A stretch of 64,000 nt of DNA from Prunella strophiata (Eukaryota > Chordata > Aves > Passeriformes > Prunellidae): contig JAZBQD010000026.1 of assembly GCA_036583965.1 (NCBI GenBank), positions 3,841,400 through 3,905,399 of the forward strand. Reading direction: 5' to 3'. How positions within the stretch are numbered: position 1 is the first letter of the stretch; the number at the start of each line of letters is the position of its first letter. The notes beneath the pieces were generated by a model. That model made no database searches. It saw only the letters and a list, made by a program, of their open reading frames with translations, and was not told the DNA's origin. The position numbers and the translations under genes are program-made. Below, in pieces: positions 61,489 through 64,000 of the stretch.

Positions 61489-63195
61489 AGAGGTTATGTT
61501 GAGAGAAAAGGATAAGCCTCTCTGGGGCAGGATGGTGGCTAAACATCCCACAGAATAACTGCAGAGAATTGTGAAAATGGCTCCTAAATACCCTCAGAGG
61601 CTGAGTGACCCTCAATGCCCTGGGTGCCACCTCTCCCTGGCATAGCTGCAGAGCTCTGTTTGCTGCTCAGGATGCATTCAGCCCATTGTGTGGCACTGGT
61701 GGTTTGAATTTCCCAATTTTTTTGCTTGTCAATCCCTACATTCTCCAGTAATACAGCTGGGGCTCTGTCAGTCCTTTCCTCTCCATGCCCACGTGTGCCT
61801 TTCTGCATCTCCAACCTGCAGCATCATCCCAGTTTGAGAGATGACACCCCATTAGTGTTATCATCAAAGCCCTGCATTTTCCAGCTAAACCAGGAACTGG
61901 ATTTCCATGCCTGCAGAATCTCAGCATCTCTCCCCTCTGTACCTGCCCTGTGTCCCTGTCTGCTCTCTGGGATGTCTCTTTATTTCACTGCTGGTCTCAG
62001 GTACCTGAAGCTCAGCTTTGCAAAGTTGCTTCAGTGCCAGCAGAGGTGCTGAGGCACTCACTGGGGCTTTTCACAAGCACCTGTGGCAGCCTCCTGCTGA
62101 GGCTTCCTGGCTATTCCCATGGCAAAATGCAGTGGATTTATGGGAAAAGCAGTAGCCTGGCACTGAGAAGCCTTCATCCATCACCCTGCCCTGCCCCAGG
62201 CTCTGTGGGAGCTCTGAATCCTGACAGCCCCCTGTCTGAAGGGGGAGGGAGCTGGGGGGGCTCTGAGCATCACCAGAGGGGATGGATAAATCAGCAGCAG
62301 CCCTGCCTGAGGCTCAGGGCTGTGGATGTGCAGGAGCCACCCCCTGTCCCCTGCCAGCTCTGGTGGCCCTGCTGGGGTGGGTTTGCCATAAATCCATCCC
62401 TGTTTACCTCACAGGCAGCTGGAGCCAAGCCCAGGGGGCATTGGAAAGCAGCCTCTGGATTTGTAATTTTGTTCTTTTGACTCTAATGCCTCATTTAATA
62501 TTTCACAGCCCCAGCAATGCATTCCTGTGCCAGAGACAAAGGCTGGCTGCAGGTTCAGCCACTGGCATTTACATTATTAGGCTGGGGCTCCAGAGCTTGT
62601 GCTCAGGAGGTGAGCAGTGTTCTTCCTGTGCTCCTAGCTGGAAATACAGGGTTGGCAAAAACTTTTGGCACTTGACTTTGAGTGCTGATCCAGCTGATGG
62701 TTATGGATGGTGGAGGATAATCGGGATAACATTGCTTTTGGAAACTTTGCCCCAAGTTTGCTTTAAATGTGAAGTCTGGACTTGGGTGAAGCCATCAAGA
62801 AGAGTGTTGGGCCCACACAATCCCAAGTCAGAAACTGTTTCCAGTGCTCCTGTTCTGAACAGCTTCCAGACCCTCTAAATACACAGGTTTAAATAATTGC
62901 CCTTCAGTCTGGAAATATTGGCTCTTCTCTTGTATCAAATAACACCTAATGTCATTGTTGCTGAAGGCAACTAGGATGAAATTGCCTGCCTTATTTTCCC
63001 CAGTGTGTTGGCTTTATGCATTTGGCAGCATTTGGAGTCAAATCAATCTTGCTTTCCTCTCCTGGACAGGTACTTAGTTTTGCTGATGTCAGGGTACAGC
63101 TTCAGTGCAGAGAAGGGAGAGGAGGCAGATCATGGCTGAGAGCACAGGGCTTGGGCTGCCAAGCCCCACAGGCTCAAGGAAGCTTGAAGCTAGTG
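61487..63195. other. Intergenic, nothing recognised
   Basis: Open frames of up to about 200 codons overlap in several phases and show no conserved domain. No exon, RNA gene or named repeat was recognised. Confidence 0.45.
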
Positions 63196-63202
63196 CATTA
63201 AA

Positions 63203-63600
63203 TCACAGGATGGTTTGGGTTGGAAGGATCTCAAAGAAGACCTCACTCCACCCCCCTGCCATGGCAGGGACACCTTCCACTGTCCCAGGCTGCTCCAAGC
63301 CCCATCCAGCCTGGCCTTGAGCATTTCCATGCATGGGGCAGCCACAGCTGCTCTGGGCAACCTGTGCCAGGGCCTCACCCTCACTGCAAACCCCTTTTTC
63401 CTTTTGTCTAATCTAAACCTGCCTTCTGTCAGTCTAAAGCCATTCCCCCTTTCCTATCACTCAATGCACTTGTTAAGTCTCTCTTGGAGCTCCTTTAGAT
63501 ACTGGCAGGGCACTCTCCAGATTGAAGAGGTTCTCCAGGCTGAAAAATCCCAATTTTCTCAGCCTGCCTCAACAGGAGAGGTGCTACAAGCTGAGTTTCC
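63203..63600 (-). mobile_element. CR1 LINE 3' fragment, minus orientation
   Basis: It starts with the reversed tail 'atcacaggatggtttgggtt', followed by 'caccttccactgtcccaggc', 'ccatccagcctggccttgag', 'gggcagccacagctgctctg' and 'ctccaggctgaaaaatccca', all diagnostic CR1 3' words in reverse complement. Confidence 0.92.
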
Positions 63601-63979
63601 CTGGCCCAATGCTTCTACCTTCTGCAGAAAAGGGCTGGCAGAGGTCTGGAGAGCTCAGTTTTGTGAGTGCTGATGTCCCACCTGCTTGGGGGTTTGTGCC
63701 TGCTGTGACCCAGGAGATGCTCCCTGGCCTGCCCCATGAAGCTCCCCCTATGGCAAAGCTGCCTTTCACATAAAGGGCATTGGATGCTCTGAAGAGGAGT
63801 TTGAAGGGACAGCTCTCCTTACTGGAGTACCTCAGGACCTGTGGGGACTCCTGACCTGTGGATGGGAGGGCAAATCAGCTTCCAGAGGAGTTCAGGGGGA
63901 TGTGCTCAGGGACCCTGAACATTGAACATGTACAGCATCCCATGAGCTCTGAGTGCCCAACTGGCTCACACAGCCAGAC

Positions 63980-64000
63980 CTTCCCTTCCCTTCCCTTCCT
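63980..64000. repeat. Start of a (TTCCC)n pentanucleotide repeat at the window edge
   Basis: Four TTCCC units before the window ends; the true length is unknown. Confidence 0.6.

Overview
The window is vertebrate nuclear DNA, almost certainly from a bird and probably a songbird. The evidence is intron-containing genes with GT-AG splicing, CpG-rich promoters, many fragments of CR1 LINEs (the dominant avian retroposon), avian-type ERV LTRs and GC-rich tandem repeats. There are no bacterial genes, tRNAs, rRNAs or CRISPR arrays. The gene set CLDN2 - RBM41 - NUP62/NUP62CL - DNAAF6 (PIH1D3) matches human Xq22.3, which corresponds to chicken chromosome 4 (short arm) and songbird chromosome 4A. The species and chromosome are inferences from synteny.

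Layout. 0.5-1.7 kb: CLDN2 (+), a single coding exon with its poly(A) signal. 1.7-13.4 kb: intergenic DNA with an ERVL-type LTR near 8.6-8.9 kb and a CR1 reverse-transcriptase relic at 11.7-12.4 kb; MORC4, which lies between CLDN2 and RBM41 in human, was not seen. 13.4-21.9 kb: NUP62 copy A (+). It has a TCCCTG/TCCCCTA array, a CCAAT/GC-box promoter, an uninterrupted (GCC)441 tract just before the ATG, and 12 coding exons with an open frame of 583 codons. 22.2-31 kb: RBM41 (-), tail to tail with copy A. Its last five coding exons are recognised; the most upstream one runs directly into about 2 kb of GGCTC pentanucleotide repeat, and the 5' exons are not found. Its introns hold several LTRs. 31.1-31.85 kb: a 34-bp minisatellite. 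32.6-41 kb: NUP62 copy B (-), a second full set of 12 exons in inverted orientation, with two single-base insertions in exon 1 that put the frame into an early stop; behind its promoter lies a longer version of the same G-rich array. 41.7-49.9 kb: DNAAF6 (+), complete in six coding exons. 49.9-64 kb: intergenic DNA with CR1 fragments, an LTR and A/T-rich runs; no exon was recognised.

The striking structure is an approximately 8.5-kb inverted duplication of NUP62 with a spacer of about 10.7 kb containing RBM41. Most exons are nearly identical between arms. Exon 10, intron 10 and the 3' UTR are clearly more diverged, and each arm carries its own large indels. That mosaic fits an older duplication partly homogenised by gene conversion. 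By comparison with human gene order, copy B sits in the ancestral place (between RBM41 and DNAAF6, same orientation), yet copy A is the one with an intact frame. Three extreme repeats border the system: (GCC)441 in the 5' leader of copy A, (GGCTC)n in or against an RBM41 coding exon, and the G-quadruplex-prone GGGACA/GGGGATA arrays outside both NUP62 promoters. Assembly error at these repeats must be excluded before any biology is built on them.

Functionally the genes are unrelated: a tight-junction cation channel (CLDN2), an RNA-binding protein (RBM41), a central-channel nucleoporin (NUP62) and a dynein-arm assembly cochaperone (DNAAF6). They are neighbours by conserved synteny and do not form a pathway.
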